Source: a sulfur-oxidizing endosymbiont of Gigantopelta aegis
GTDB taxonomy: Bacteria; Pseudomonadota; Gammaproteobacteria; GRL18
Direction: 5' to 3'
NCBI RefSeq assembly: GCF_016097415.1
Contig: NZ_JAEHGE010000002.1
Coordinates: forward strand, 124,001 to 188,000
DNA: 64,000 nucleotides
Below the pieces are notes generated by a model. It did no database searches. It was given only the letters and a program-made list of their open reading frames with translations, and was not told the DNA's origin. Below are positions 26,056 through 34,665 of the stretch, one piece after another. Made by a program: the position numbers and the translations under genes. The first letter of the stretch is position 1. Every line of letters begins with the position of its first letter.

Positions 26056-27882
26056 ATGCAGACTGCTGTGAGTACTTCATCACTTGATGTGCTGAATCGC
26101 GTTTTTGGCTATAGCGCCTTTCGCGGTGAGCAGGAAGCCATTATCAATCAGGTGATATCCGGACAGGATGCCCTGGTGTTGATGCCAACCGGTGGCGGTA
26201 AGTCATTGTGTTATCAAATCCCCTCTATTGTTCGTGCTGGCACGGGTATCGTGGTGTCGCCATTGATTGCCCTGATGCATAATCAGGTCACTGCGCTCAA
26301 ATTGCAGGGTGTGGCGGTGGCATTTCTTAATTCCAGTTTATCGTTTCAAGAAGTACAGGCCGTTGAAGGTCAGTTAATGCGTGGTGAACTGGACTTGCTC
26401 TATGTCGCACCAGAGCGCCTCTGTCAGGAACGCACACTGAATCTTTTGCACCAAATAGATGTGGCCTTATTTGCCATTGATGAAGCCCATTGTGTCTCGC
26501 AATGGGGGCATGATTTCCGTCCGGAATACATTCAACTGTCCATCTTGCATGAACAATTCCCTCAAGTGCCCCGTATTGCCCTCACTGCGACTGCAGATGA
26601 AAGTACCCGCAAAGAAATTTCCTTACGTCTGGATCTGGGGGCTGCTGATTTATTTATCAGTAGCTTTGATCGCCCCAATATTCGTTATCGGGTCCAACAA
26701 AAAAATAATGCCCGTGCGCAATTATTACAGTTCATCAATTCGGAACACCCTCAGGATGCCGGTATTGTTTATTGTTTGAGCCGTAAAAAAGTTGATGAAA
26801 CAGCAGCATGGTTAGCAGAGCAGGGTATTAAAGCCTTGCCCTACCATGCCGGTTTATCGGCCAATGTACGACAATTACATCAGGAACGCTTTTTAAGGGA
26901 AGATGAAATCGTCATTGTGGCCACCGTGGCCTTCGGTATGGGCATTGATAAACCCGATGTGCGTTATGTGGCACACATGGATTTACCAAAGAGTATTGAG
27001 GCTTATTATCAGGAAACTGGTCGTGCAGGCCGCGATGGCCTACCAGCTGATGCCTGGATGGTCTATGGTCTACAAGATGTCATCATGTTACGCCAAATGT
27101 TATCCAGTTCTGAGGCCATTGAAGAAGTTAAACGGCTGGAACAACGTAAATTAGAAGCGATGCTGGGCTTTTGTGAGATTATTTCTTGCCGCAGGGCAAG
27201 TTTATTAGGTTATTTTGGCGAACAACCAGAGCCAAGGTGTGGCAATTGTGATAATTGCCTGGAACCGGTGGAAAGCTGGGAAGGCACGACTGAGGCACAA
27301 AAAGCACTATCCTGTGTGTTTCGTACCGGCCAGCGTTTCGGGGTAAATTATTTAATTGATGTCTTGCGGGGTAAATTGACGCCTCGTATCGAACAATTTC
27401 GCCATAATGAAGTATCTACTTTTGCTATTGGTCAAGAGCTGACAGAAGTACAGTGGCGCTCCGTATTCCGTCAATTAATGGCCAGAGGCTTATTGGCGGT
27501 AGATATGGATGGTTATGGCTCACTGAAGTTGACCGAAGATAGTCGCCCGATACTCAGAGGTGAGGAGACAGTGCATTTTCGTAAGGACATTGTTAGAGCG
27601 AAAAAAGCCCCACGCCGGAAAAAAACCAGTACCGTTTATTCCAGTTATTCTGATCATTCAGAAGAAAAAAAGATTTGGGAAGCACTACGAACAAAGCGCA
27701 CCGAACTGGCCCAAGAGCAAGGTGTACCGGCCTACATTATTTTTCATGATGCGACTTTAATGGAAATGGTTGAACATCATCCCGTGAGCCTACATGAATT
27801 GAGCCAAATCAGTGGTGTGGGAGCGAGTAAGCTGGAAAAATATGGGGATGAGTTTCTTGAAGTGCTGATGGCGATGGAATAG
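26056..27882 (+). CDS. recQ: ATP-dependent DNA helicase RecQ
   Basis: RecQ is a 3'-5' superfamily-2 helicase in recombination and replication repair. Walker A is [14 protein letters not shown] and the DEAH-type box is [19 protein letters not shown]. Motif VI is [11 protein letters not shown]. Zinc-binding cysteines occur in the RecQ-Ct region ([12 protein letters not shown]...CGNCDNC), and an HRDC domain closes the protein ([22 protein letters not shown]). I use ATG 26056 (MQTAVSTSS, 608 residues, the E. coli length), preceded by CAAGGA. A TTG at 25999 is in frame but weak. Confidence 0.96.
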   Translation: MQTAVSTSSLDVLNRVFGYSAFRGEQEAIINQVISGQDALVLMPTGGGKSLCYQIPSIVRAGTGIVVSPLIALMHNQVTALKLQGVAVAFLNSSLSFQEVQAVEGQLMRGELDLLYVAPERLCQERTLNLLHQIDVALFAIDEAHCVSQWGHDFRPEYIQLSILHEQFPQVPRIALTATADESTRKEISLRLDLGAADLFISSFDRPNIRYRVQQKNNARAQLLQFINSEHPQDAGIVYCLSRKKVDETAAWLAEQGIKALPYHAGLSANVRQLHQERFLREDEIVIVATVAFGMGIDKPDVRYVAHMDLPKSIEAYYQETGRAGRDGLPADAWMVYGLQDVIMLRQMLSSSEAIEEVKRLEQRKLEAMLGFCEIISCRRASLLGYFGEQPEPRCGNCDNCLEPVESWEGTTEAQKALSCVFRTGQRFGVNYLIDVLRGKLTPRIEQFRHNEVSTFAIGQELTEVQWRSVFRQLMARGLLAVDMDGYGSLKLTEDSRPILRGEETVHFRKDIVRAKKAPRRKKTSTVYSSYSDHSEEKKIWEALRTKRTELAQEQGVPAYIIFHDATLMEMVEHHPVSLHELSQISGVGASKLEKYGDEFLEVLMAME

Positions 27883-27986
27883 GCTTTGGCTTTGGCTCTT
27901 GATTTTCCGCCCAAAGCGAAGCGTCCTCCTGCAAGCCCAAACCTTCCCCTTGTCACCCGACGAAATCAACTATTCGAGCGACCCTT

Positions 27987-28205
27987 TTATAGTCGGTTCT
28001 GCCAAGCATGCAGTTTTTGCTGCGCAGAACGTGTCGCGTGAACTGAGCTTTGTATATGCTGAGTCCAGTTCTTAAGTCCTTTGAATTGCGTATCAGGATA
28101 GCTGAAATCTTGGCAGATATCTTCTGCTTCAGGCACATAGCCATCAGCATCTGCGAATTTTTTTACATCATTGCAAAATATATCAAGTTTAGTGTAATGA
28201 AACAT
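27987..28205 (-). CDS. Small hypothetical protein, 72 residues
   Basis: The sequence begins MFHYTKLDIFCNDVKKFADADGY and ends QQKLHAWQNRL. A consensus AAGGAG ribosome site is placed 6 nt before the ATG, which is the main reason to call it real. It is a soluble, charged protein with no membrane segment or signal. I recognise no family. It stands alone between recQ (convergent) and prc. Confidence 0.6.
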   Translation of the reverse strand: MFHYTKLDIFCNDVKKFADADGYVPEAEDICQDFSYPDTQFKGLKNWTQHIQSSVHATRSAQQKLHAWQNRL

Positions 28206-28517
28206 TCTTAACTCCTTTTGTTATTAAACAACAACCGCTGCAATTTTACAGTTCACTACGAATAGATGGATCAACTGATTTATTCAGCGATACTCATCTG
28301 AAAAACGCATTAAATTTGTCAGATGTATTGTTAACTATGGAAGAGGAAAAAGGATAGAGCAAGAAAATAAACGAAAAAAAAGGGCTTATTTTATAATTGG
28401 TTTAGAATTCAAGATGTTGATGATGAATGCTGATTGAAAAGTAACCAGTGTAATTTAATGTCATGAAATATAAATGAATTTTTATATTTCATGATAGGCT
28501 TTAGAGGGAGGTAAGGC
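28206..28517. other. Intergenic gap without recognised features
   Basis: This 312-bp AT-rich gap lies upstream of the small gene and downstream of prc. I see no gene, repeat copy or clear terminator in it. Confidence 0.6.
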
Positions 28518-30635
28518 TTATTTCTTAACGATTTTATCCTGTTTTAACTGAATAAAATCTAACAGAATATGTGCCGACTCCATTAGGAAGGTATGGCTGT
28601 CACTGTCTTTTTTATCTTTTTCTTTCTCATCATCATGATCTTCATTCAGACCAAGCACATCATCCTTTTCATCCAGTTCTTTAATGTCTTTAAAGGGCTT
28701 CTCACCTTTGGCAATGCGGCGCTTGTTTTCAATGTCCAATTGTTCCTGACGGGATTCCTGATATTCTTTTTGTCTAATTTTATAGTTTAGAGAAAGCGTT
28801 TTTTGATCTTTTTTCTTGTCAATACGTGCAACGGTCTCTTCAATGTAACGGAAGTCAGGATCACTTTTTGTTCGTTGTAGATGTTTTGCTTTGAGTGCAG
28901 GAAAGAGTTTGTTTAATTCAGGATAATGCTGGTAGTCGGCATTTTTGACTTGATCCCATGGTAAAGCTTCAGGTAGGGAGCTTTCTCCGATGTCATCTTT
29001 GTCATATAAGGCCGGAAAAAGTATATCGGGAATGACGCCCAAGTTTTGTGTGCTATCACCGGAAATACGGTAAAACTTCGCATGGGTAAGTTTGATTTGA
29101 CCTTGCTCTAATTGCTGTAAGGCCTGCACAGTGCCTTTACCAAAGGTTTGATTGCCAATGATCAGCCCGCGTTTATAGTCCTGAATCGCACCAGCGAAAA
29201 TCTCTGAAGCAGAGGCACTTAAACGATTAACTAAAACCGCCAATGGGCCATTGTAGATAATTTCATCACTATCATCGTTTAATTGTGCAATACGGCCATC
29301 GGCAGATTTAACTTGCACTGTGGGACCGGATTTAATGAATAACCCGACCAAAGAGTTTACTTCTTGTAGTGAACCCCCGCCATTGTTACGCAGGTCGATG
29401 ATCAGACCATCGATATTGTCTTTTTGTAATTCTTTAATGAGTTTTTTGACATCACGGGTGGTACTTTTGTAATTGGGATCACCGGCCTGAGCAGCTTTAA
29501 AATCAATGTAAAAAGCGGGAATTTCAATGATACCTACTTTTTGCTTAATGCTATTATTGCTGATCTCAATGATTTCTTTTTTCGCCGCCTGTTCTTCTAG
29601 TTTGACCGTGTTGCGGACAATTTGAATGGTTTTGGTTTTATGTTCATCTTTGTCTTTTTGCGGAATCAGTTCTAAGCGTACCGTCGTGCCTTTTTTGCCA
29701 CGGATCAGTTGTACCACGTCATCTAAACGCCAACCAATCACATCAACGACTTCGCCATCAACACCCTGGCCAACACCGACAATGCGATCACCAGCTTTGA
29801 GTTGTCCGGCTTTTTCTGCAGGCCCTGCAGGTACTAAGCGTTTGACTTTGGTATAGCCATCTTCTGACTGTAGCATGGCACCGATACCTTCCAAAGAAAG
29901 ACTCATTTGGATATCAAAGTTTTCGGACACGCGAGGAGAAAAATACTGAGTATGGGGATCATAGGATTCAGCGAGAGCATTCATGTAGATTCTGAAGGCA
30001 TCTTCATTATTGGTTTGTTTGATGCGATTGAGTTGATTTTTATAGCGTTTGGTCAGTAATTCCTGAATTTCTTTATCATCTTTGCCCGCCAGTTTAAAAC
30101 TGATGATGACATTTTTTAATTGTTGCTTGGTGAGTTTGTTTTGCGCTTCCTTATTAGCAGGCCAAGGCAGTTTGTCTCGCTCGATCTCCAGTGTTTCATC
30201 CGTTGTGAAATCCAGCTCGTCGAAGTGGTTTTCCAGTAGGTTAAGGGTGTAAACTAAGCGTTCTGCATGACGTTTCTGATAAAGGTTAAAGGCTGTAAAA
30301 GCATTTTTGAGTTCACCACGACGAAAGTTGTTGTCGATAAGATAACGAAACTTCTCGAAGCGTTTGATATCTTCAGCGAGAAAAAAAGTGTGATTGGGAT
30401 CCAGTGACTTGATAAAGGCATCAAACACTTTAGATGATAACTTGTCATCCAATACCATTTGACGATAATGTTGGTACTGAAGTTGTTTGGCAATGACAAA
30501 GCTGAGTTTAGCATGCTCTTTGTCCGGTACAACGGGATGGATATATTCTTCAGTCTGATAAACTTTAGCAACAGAAAATAAGGGCGTGCTGAGAAAAATC
30601 GTGGCAATGGCAATGGATAAAAATTTATTGAGCAT
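28518..30635 (-). CDS. prc: Carboxy-terminal processing protease Prc (Tsp)
   Basis: Prc is a periplasmic PDZ serine protease that trims or degrades proteins from their C-terminus, including penicillin-binding proteins and lipoproteins. A signal peptide ends near residue 23 (FSVAKA). The N-terminal helical domain is followed by a PDZ domain (LEGIGAMLQSEDGYTKVKRLVPAGPAEKAG). The S41 catalytic core carries the nucleophile in RLSASASEIFAGAIQDY and the lysine in GNQTFGKGTVQ. The C-terminus is charged. Length 705 is near the E. coli 682. It is monocistronic by spacing. Confidence 0.95.
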   Translation of the reverse strand: MLNKFLSIAIATIFLSTPLFSVAKVYQTEEYIHPVVPDKEHAKLSFVIAKQLQYQHYRQMVLDDKLSSKVFDAFIKSLDPNHTFFLAEDIKRFEKFRYLIDNNFRRGELKNAFTAFNLYQKRHAERLVYTLNLLENHFDELDFTTDETLEIERDKLPWPANKEAQNKLTKQQLKNVIISFKLAGKDDKEIQELLTKRYKNQLNRIKQTNNEDAFRIYMNALAESYDPHTQYFSPRVSENFDIQMSLSLEGIGAMLQSEDGYTKVKRLVPAGPAEKAGQLKAGDRIVGVGQGVDGEVVDVIGWRLDDVVQLIRGKKGTTVRLELIPQKDKDEHKTKTIQIVRNTVKLEEQAAKKEIIEISNNSIKQKVGIIEIPAFYIDFKAAQAGDPNYKSTTRDVKKLIKELQKDNIDGLIIDLRNNGGGSLQEVNSLVGLFIKSGPTVQVKSADGRIAQLNDDSDEIIYNGPLAVLVNRLSASASEIFAGAIQDYKRGLIIGNQTFGKGTVQALQQLEQGQIKLTHAKFYRISGDSTQNLGVIPDILFPALYDKDDIGESSLPEALPWDQVKNADYQHYPELNKLFPALKAKHLQRTKSDPDFRYIEETVARIDKKKDQKTLSLNYKIRQKEYQESRQEQLDIENKRRIAKGEKPFKDIKELDEKDDVLGLNEDHDDEKEKDKKDSDSHTFLMESAHILLDFIQLKQDKIVKK

Positions 30636-30868
30636 AAATGACTTCTTCAGTTTTGTGTGTCATACACGGGTTAAACTACATTTTCAGATATTATGAGTAT
30701 AGACAGTGATTTTAATTGTCCGTTCACTGCCTTTATAATACACCACTCATTGATGTTTCTGGCAATCTTTTTAAAATATAGTGATACTTTACCGGTTTTT
30801 AAATGAAATCAATGAAAAACAGTTAAAAATATTACTTTTTCACATAAAATTAGAGAGAATTTCACTCA

Positions 30869-31375
30869 ATGGGACGTTATCGAGCACCACGGCCACCCTC
30901 ATCAAAATACATTACCCCGGAGGGGAAAGCCCGCATGGAAGAAGAACTCAGTTATTTATGGAAAGTAAAACGTCCGGCAATAACGCAGACTGTTTCCGAA
31001 GCGGCTGCTCAGGGGGATCGCAGTGAAAATGCTGAATACATTTATGGTAAAAAACAACTTCGAGAAATAGACTCTAGAGTGCGTTTTTTATCGAAACGTT
31101 TGGATGATATGGTGGCAGTTGATCGCATTCCTGAAGATAAGAAAAAAGTCTTTTTTGGTGCCTGGGTGGAGCTGGAAGATGAATCGGGAACATTACAGCA
31201 ATTTCGTATAGTGGGTCCCGATGAGTTCGATGTAAAGCGGGGTTTTATCAGCATGGATTCCCCTCTGGCACAGGCCATATTAAATAAACGTGAAGGGGAT
31301 GACGTGGTCTTCCAAGGTCCTAAAGGAATGCTAGAATATTATTTGAATCGTGTCCAATACGAGGCGTTTTCTTAG
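30869..31375 (+). CDS. greB: Transcription elongation factor GreB
   Basis: GreB rescues backtracked RNA polymerase by stimulating transcript cleavage. The N-terminal coiled coil carries the acidic tip pair in AAAQGDRSENAEYIYGKK, which coordinates the catalytic magnesium. The GreB-type start RYRAPRPPSSKYITPEG distinguishes it from GreA. The C-terminal FKBP-like domain begins near VFFGAWVELED. Length 168. The ATG at 30869 has only a weak ribosome site. Confidence 0.94.
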   Translation: MGRYRAPRPPSSKYITPEGKARMEEELSYLWKVKRPAITQTVSEAAAQGDRSENAEYIYGKKQLREIDSRVRFLSKRLDDMVAVDRIPEDKKKVFFGAWVELEDESGTLQQFRIVGPDEFDVKRGFISMDSPLAQAILNKREGDDVVFQGPKGMLEYYLNRVQYEAFS

Positions 31376-31416
31376 TTTGTAAGCTTATATGTTTATAGGC
31401 TTAAACCTAAAAAAAT

Positions 31417-31576
31417 CAGTTGAACCTACTGCGACCGCCTTATGCACTGAATCTTAAGGATTTTCCAGAACATTTTGACTTCACCCGTAGGGTGACTACG
31501 AATAAAGCCAAAATAACCTGTAAAACCCTTAATCTTTAGCACCTAAGTCGCTCTCGCTACGATTCAACTGATTATT
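31417..31576. repeat. Non-coding element bounded by imperfect inverted repeats
   Basis: The left end ATCAGTTGAACCTACTGCGAC is mirrored at the right by GTCGC-TCTCGC-TACGATTCAACTGAT, about 155 bp apart. Inside is a small palindrome CACCCGTAGGGTG. It fills the gap between greB and the convergent 109-residue gene. It looks like a miniature element or degenerate repeat; no other copy is visible in this window. Confidence 0.5.
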
Positions 31577-31901
31577 TTAGGTTAAAGTCAGCTTCAGCGG
31601 TGGATTTGTCGATTGAAACGAGCAGCTCGCAATAAGTGTTTTCACTCATGGGATCATCATCACAATTGCATCCGGCGATGATTTCATTGAAGAAGATGCC
31701 GACTTTGATTTGAATGTGAGTGTTGTTTTCAGATGCCGAATTGATTAATGCGGCGATATTGGATGCATCGACTTTGCCCCCTTGAGTGGTTGCATGGTGT
31801 AGGGGTAAAGCGTTATCAGAAAGAGTCTGAAGTTCTTCTTTTAAGGTGCTTTTAAATGTCTCACTCCCCCAACTTTGCAAGGATTTAAGTAGTTGGGGCA
31901 T
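31572..31901 (-). CDS. Conserved hypothetical protein with CNCDDDP motif
   Basis: The 109-residue soluble protein is probably cytoplasmic. The most distinctive part is KVGIFFNEIIAGCNCDDDPMSENTYCELLVSIDKSTAEADF. The cysteine pair two residues apart followed by three aspartates, with another cysteine 12 positions later, suggests a metal site, but this is inference. It lies 3 bp after the DUF971-MoaD gene and is last in a minus-strand run that begins at mgtE. I do not know its function. Confidence 0.8.
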   Translation of the reverse strand: MPQLLKSLQSWGSETFKSTLKEELQTLSDNALPLHHATTQGGKVDASNIAALINSASENNTHIQIKVGIFFNEIIAGCNCDDDPMSENTYCELLVSIDKSTAEADFNLK

Positions 31902-31904
31902 GGC

Positions 31905-32522
31905 TTATTGAGCCTTGGGGATCAGCGCTATTTCATCACCGTGTTCTAATACGGTAAAGAGTTCAGCAAATTCTTTGTTGACGGTAAATTGCACGCTATC
32001 ATTTTTAAAGGCGCGTTCCCAGCGCATTCCACGCTTACTTAAAAATGCCAGTAAATCTTCAATGGTTTTAACCTTTTCTGGTAATTCCAGCTCTTCTTCT
32101 TCTTTGGTAAACGCAATGAGTTTATCCATAAAATAAAGTATTTTTATGATGGCGGGGCCGTTATGCGTTTTGTCTGCTTCCCCACGATTTAAATGATATT
32201 TTTCTAGGGTTGCAAGGTAGTTTGCCCAATTTTTTTCATAATTCTCACCCAGCTCATAGAGTGTTTCCCATGAATAAATACCCTGATCATAGCCATCATC
32301 AAAAAACAGTCTTAGTGCATAACTTCCCTGTGCTTCAATGGAGTCAATATTGACATTGATTTTGCCAGCAACAGGTTCGTTAACGCTCTTTATTTCTGCT
32401 GATTTACCATGAGTTCTCAGGTATTCACAACTCAGCATATAATTTTCACCGGTATCAAAGCTGATTTCAAGTAAGCGTGATTTTTTGTGTAGATTAATTG
32501 CGATGGGATTATGTTCGGTCAT
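31905..32522 (-). CDS. DUF971 domain fused to MoaD-like ubiquitin fold
   Basis: There are two domains in 205 residues. Residues 5-100 are a DUF971/gamma-butyrobetaine hydroxylase N-terminal-like domain (SRLLEISFDTGENYMLSCEYLRTHGKSAE... GSYALRLFFDDGYDQGIYSWETLYEL), a module also found next to Mrp/ApbC-type Fe-S carriers. Residues 125-205 align along their length with MoaD (IKILYFMDKLIAFTK... VKTIEDLLAFLSKRGMRWERAF... TVNKEFAELFTVLEHGDEIALIPKAQ). The chain ends PKAQ rather than the Gly-Gly needed for thiocarboxylation, so it cannot be an ordinary molybdopterin synthase sulfur carrier. It is close behind the anti-sigma gene. Function unknown. Confidence 0.75.
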   Translation of the reverse strand: MTEHNPIAINLHKKSRLLEISFDTGENYMLSCEYLRTHGKSAEIKSVNEPVAGKINVNIDSIEAQGSYALRLFFDDGYDQGIYSWETLYELGENYEKNWANYLATLEKYHLNRGEADKTHNGPAIIKILYFMDKLIAFTKEEEELELPEKVKTIEDLLAFLSKRGMRWERAFKNDSVQFTVNKEFAELFTVLEHGDEIALIPKAQ

Positions 32523-32556
32523 ATTTTTAACTTTGAGATTTATGTCATTGATATCA

Positions 32557-33345
32557 TCAATGTGGGGATAAGTGTTGCAAAATTACAGGGTCAATGGGGT
32601 AATTAGGATATTTTTTTTGTAATTGTTGCAATGCATGTCGGGCATTATTGAGTTGACCATTATTGATAAATTGTTTTATTTCCACCAGTTTTTGTTCCGC
32701 TTCGTCGGTATTGTGCTGATTTTTGTGGGTGAGTATTTCTTGCTCAGGAATAATGATATTTTGAATCGTTGCCTCACTAAGAGCCGGTGCGTTGTTGAAT
32801 TGAACTCTTTGCTGATATTTCATTGCAGCACTAGGTAAAGCACTTGGTGTAGCTTGCATTTTTGGCATTGGATTAGAGTCAAAGCGCAATTTACGTGTGT
32901 CTATGCTGGATTTTTCCACTTTTGCTTTGGGCTTTGATTTCTTTTTGCGTGCCAAAGAGGGCATGCTATCCATCTCTGTCATATCAGTTGTCATATCAGC
33001 TGTTATATTTGATGTAGAAACTGCCTCCATTGCTGCTTGAGGGAGGATTGCTTCTTCCGTTAGTTGTTGTTCTGCTTGCCAGGTATTGACTGCGAGCAGG
33101 CCGACTAAAGAAAATAATGCGATAGAGGCTGCCCATGAGCTTGGCTGAGTCCACCACGACTTATTGCTTGTGTTGACAGCATCTTTGGCAGCAGAGAGGA
33201 TGTTTTTATCCAGTTCACTTGATGGTTTTTGACTATCACTGCTTTGATAAAGCTCAGACAGGTTGGAGTTTCCCTCTAAGTATTGGGAAAAAAATACCTC
33301 ATCTGTTGGTGTGGCGGTGGTGGATTTATCAAATGTTTTTTTCAT
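32557..33345 (-). CDS. Probable anti-sigma factor, single-pass membrane protein
   Basis: The 262-residue protein overlaps the ECF sigma gene by 4 nt, the usual arrangement for a sigma/anti-sigma pair. The N-terminal cytoplasmic part is short (about 65 residues, with YLEGNSNLSELYQSSDSQ and no HxxxCxxC zinc motif). One membrane segment lies at about residues 70-88 (SSWAASIALFSLVGLLAVNTW). The periplasmic part is rich in Lys, Ala and Ser and ends in a helical EQKLVEIKQFINNGQLNNARHALQQL segment. The assignment rests on position and topology, not on a recognised domain. Confidence 0.65.
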   Translation of the reverse strand: MKKTFDKSTTATPTDEVFFSQYLEGNSNLSELYQSSDSQKPSSELDKNILSAAKDAVNTSNKSWWTQPSSWAASIALFSLVGLLAVNTWQAEQQLTEEAILPQAAMEAVSTSNITADMTTDMTEMDSMPSLARKKKSKPKAKVEKSSIDTRKLRFDSNPMPKMQATPSALPSAAMKYQQRVQFNNAPALSEATIQNIIIPEQEILTHKNQHNTDEAEQKLVEIKQFINNGQLNNARHALQQLQKKYPNYPIDPVILQHLSPH

Positions 33346-34037
33346 AAGGTCTTATTGATCACTGTTTGTTTTTGTATATCCGTGATACTGGGATATAAGT
33401 GCTGACGTAATTTCTTGATCGCATAGCGTAAACGACTTTTGACACTCTCATAGGAACTATCGGTTACTTGAGCGATGTCTGCTAATGATAAGCCGTTTTT
33501 TTCATGTAATAAAAATACTTCTCTTTGCTCATGGGGCAAGTCATCGATTCCTTGGAGTAGTCGCTGTTGCAACTGCTCTGTTTGCAATGTGTTGTCAGGT
33601 GTTTCGACGCTTGTTCCTGATTTTTCTATGGCCTTGTCTAATTCGGCTTCAGCATTTTCGGTGTCTGCTAATGAGCGAACCAGATGTAATGCCTGGTGTT
33701 TACTTTGGCGATAATGATCGAGCAAACGATTGCGAGCAATGGTGTAGAGCCAGGTTTTAAAGGATGCATCCTGTTTGAAACGTGAACGGGATTTGATCAG
33801 GTTTAGCCATACATCTTGATGCAATTCATCGGCGCTACTGGTCGATTGTGTCTGACGAAATAAATAATGATAGATAGCATTTTTGTAGCGCAGATAAAGT
33901 ATCTCGAATGCGGCTACATTACCTTGCTGGTAGGCGTGAATTAACTGCTCATCCGTTTGTTCGTCTGTCACCTGATCATTTTTCCATGTGTTAATTATAG
34001 ACGTAGATGATGCTAAAAAGGGTTTTTTATTTTGCAC
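33342..34037 (-). CDS. ECF-type RNA polymerase sigma factor
   Basis: The 231-residue sigma-70 family protein has region 2 (AFEILYLRYKNAIYHYLFRQTQSTSSADELHQDVWLNLI... FKTWLYTIARNRLLDHYR) and region 4 (LQGIDDLPHEQREVFLLHEKNGLSLADIAQVTDSSYESVKSRLRYAIKKLRQ). Region 3 is missing, as in ECF sigma factors. It overlaps its upstream neighbour by 11 nt and its probable anti-sigma factor by 4 nt. The signal it responds to is unknown; the operon context points to the envelope or a secreted BNR protein. Confidence 0.92.
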   Translation of the reverse strand: MQNKKPFLASSTSIINTWKNDQVTDEQTDEQLIHAYQQGNVAAFEILYLRYKNAIYHYLFRQTQSTSSADELHQDVWLNLIKSRSRFKQDASFKTWLYTIARNRLLDHYRQSKHQALHLVRSLADTENAEAELDKAIEKSGTSVETPDNTLQTEQLQQRLLQGIDDLPHEQREVFLLHEKNGLSLADIAQVTDSSYESVKSRLRYAIKKLRQHLYPSITDIQKQTVINKTL

Positions 34038-34665
34038 TGTATTTGTTTACAGTCAGTCTACCTAAAGACAGGAGGGCATAAATAAACAGGCCGGGATCAA
34101 ATAAATAATCCCATAAATTATGGCTTTCCAATACGCCTAATTGATAGGCTAGGGTGGCTGAGGTGAGGCAAACTAATAATAGCAGGTTGTTTTTAATGAG
34201 TGCCAGCCACATGAGCATGGTTAGAACAATAATAAATAAAGTGGGAATTAAGCGACCATGGTCGGTATTTATGAATCCCCAAGCATAGGGATCAATTGTG
34301 CCATAGCCCAAGGCGGTGGGGTAAAAAAAGAGACCGCAGAGTACGATGATGCTATAAAGTAGTGGTGTCGAGGATTGGCTTTTCTCAGTGTTCGTTGCAG
34401 TGCTGAAATAATAGCTTAATAAAATCAGCGATGTGATACTGAGAGCATTAATAAGTCCACGCACGTAGAGGTTGATACTATCACCTGAAATGGGCATAAA
34501 TGAAATGACAAATAATAGACTGGCAAAAAAATAACTGCTCTGATGACTGACTTTAACAAGGAGTAATAGGCGTAATAAGATTGCGGCTAAAAGCAGGGAG
34601 ATACCACTAAGCCCAATAATACTGCTTAAGGGCAGCATTTGAAAATCGAAAATGGGAAAATTCAT
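34027..34665 (-). CDS. Polytopic membrane protein of unknown function
   Basis: The 212-residue protein has about six or seven hydrophobic segments, separated by short loops (first SSIIGLSGISLLLAAILLRLLLLV, last LFDPGLFIYALLSLGRL). No motif lets me name a family. Its start overlaps the stop of the sialidase-like gene by 4 nt, and its end overlaps the sigma gene by 11 nt. It is therefore translationally coupled to both, and may be a membrane partner of the BNR protein or a sensor for the sigma system. Confidence 0.75.
   Translation of the reverse strand: MNFPIFDFQMLPLSSIIGLSGISLLLAAILLRLLLLVKVSHQSSYFFASLLFVISFMPISGDSINLYVRGLINALSITSLILLSYYFSTATNTEKSQSSTPLLYSIIVLCGLFFYPTALGYGTIDPYAWGFINTDHGRLIPTLFIIVLTMLMWLALIKNNLLLLVCLTSATLAYQLGVLESHNLWDYLFDPGLFIYALLSLGRLTVNKYSAK

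Noticed and set aside
27953-28150. 65-codon minus-strand frame overlapping the 72-residue gene
   Set aside because: It is a shifted reading of the same DNA without a ribosome site; the 27987-28205 frame has AAGGAG before its ATG.
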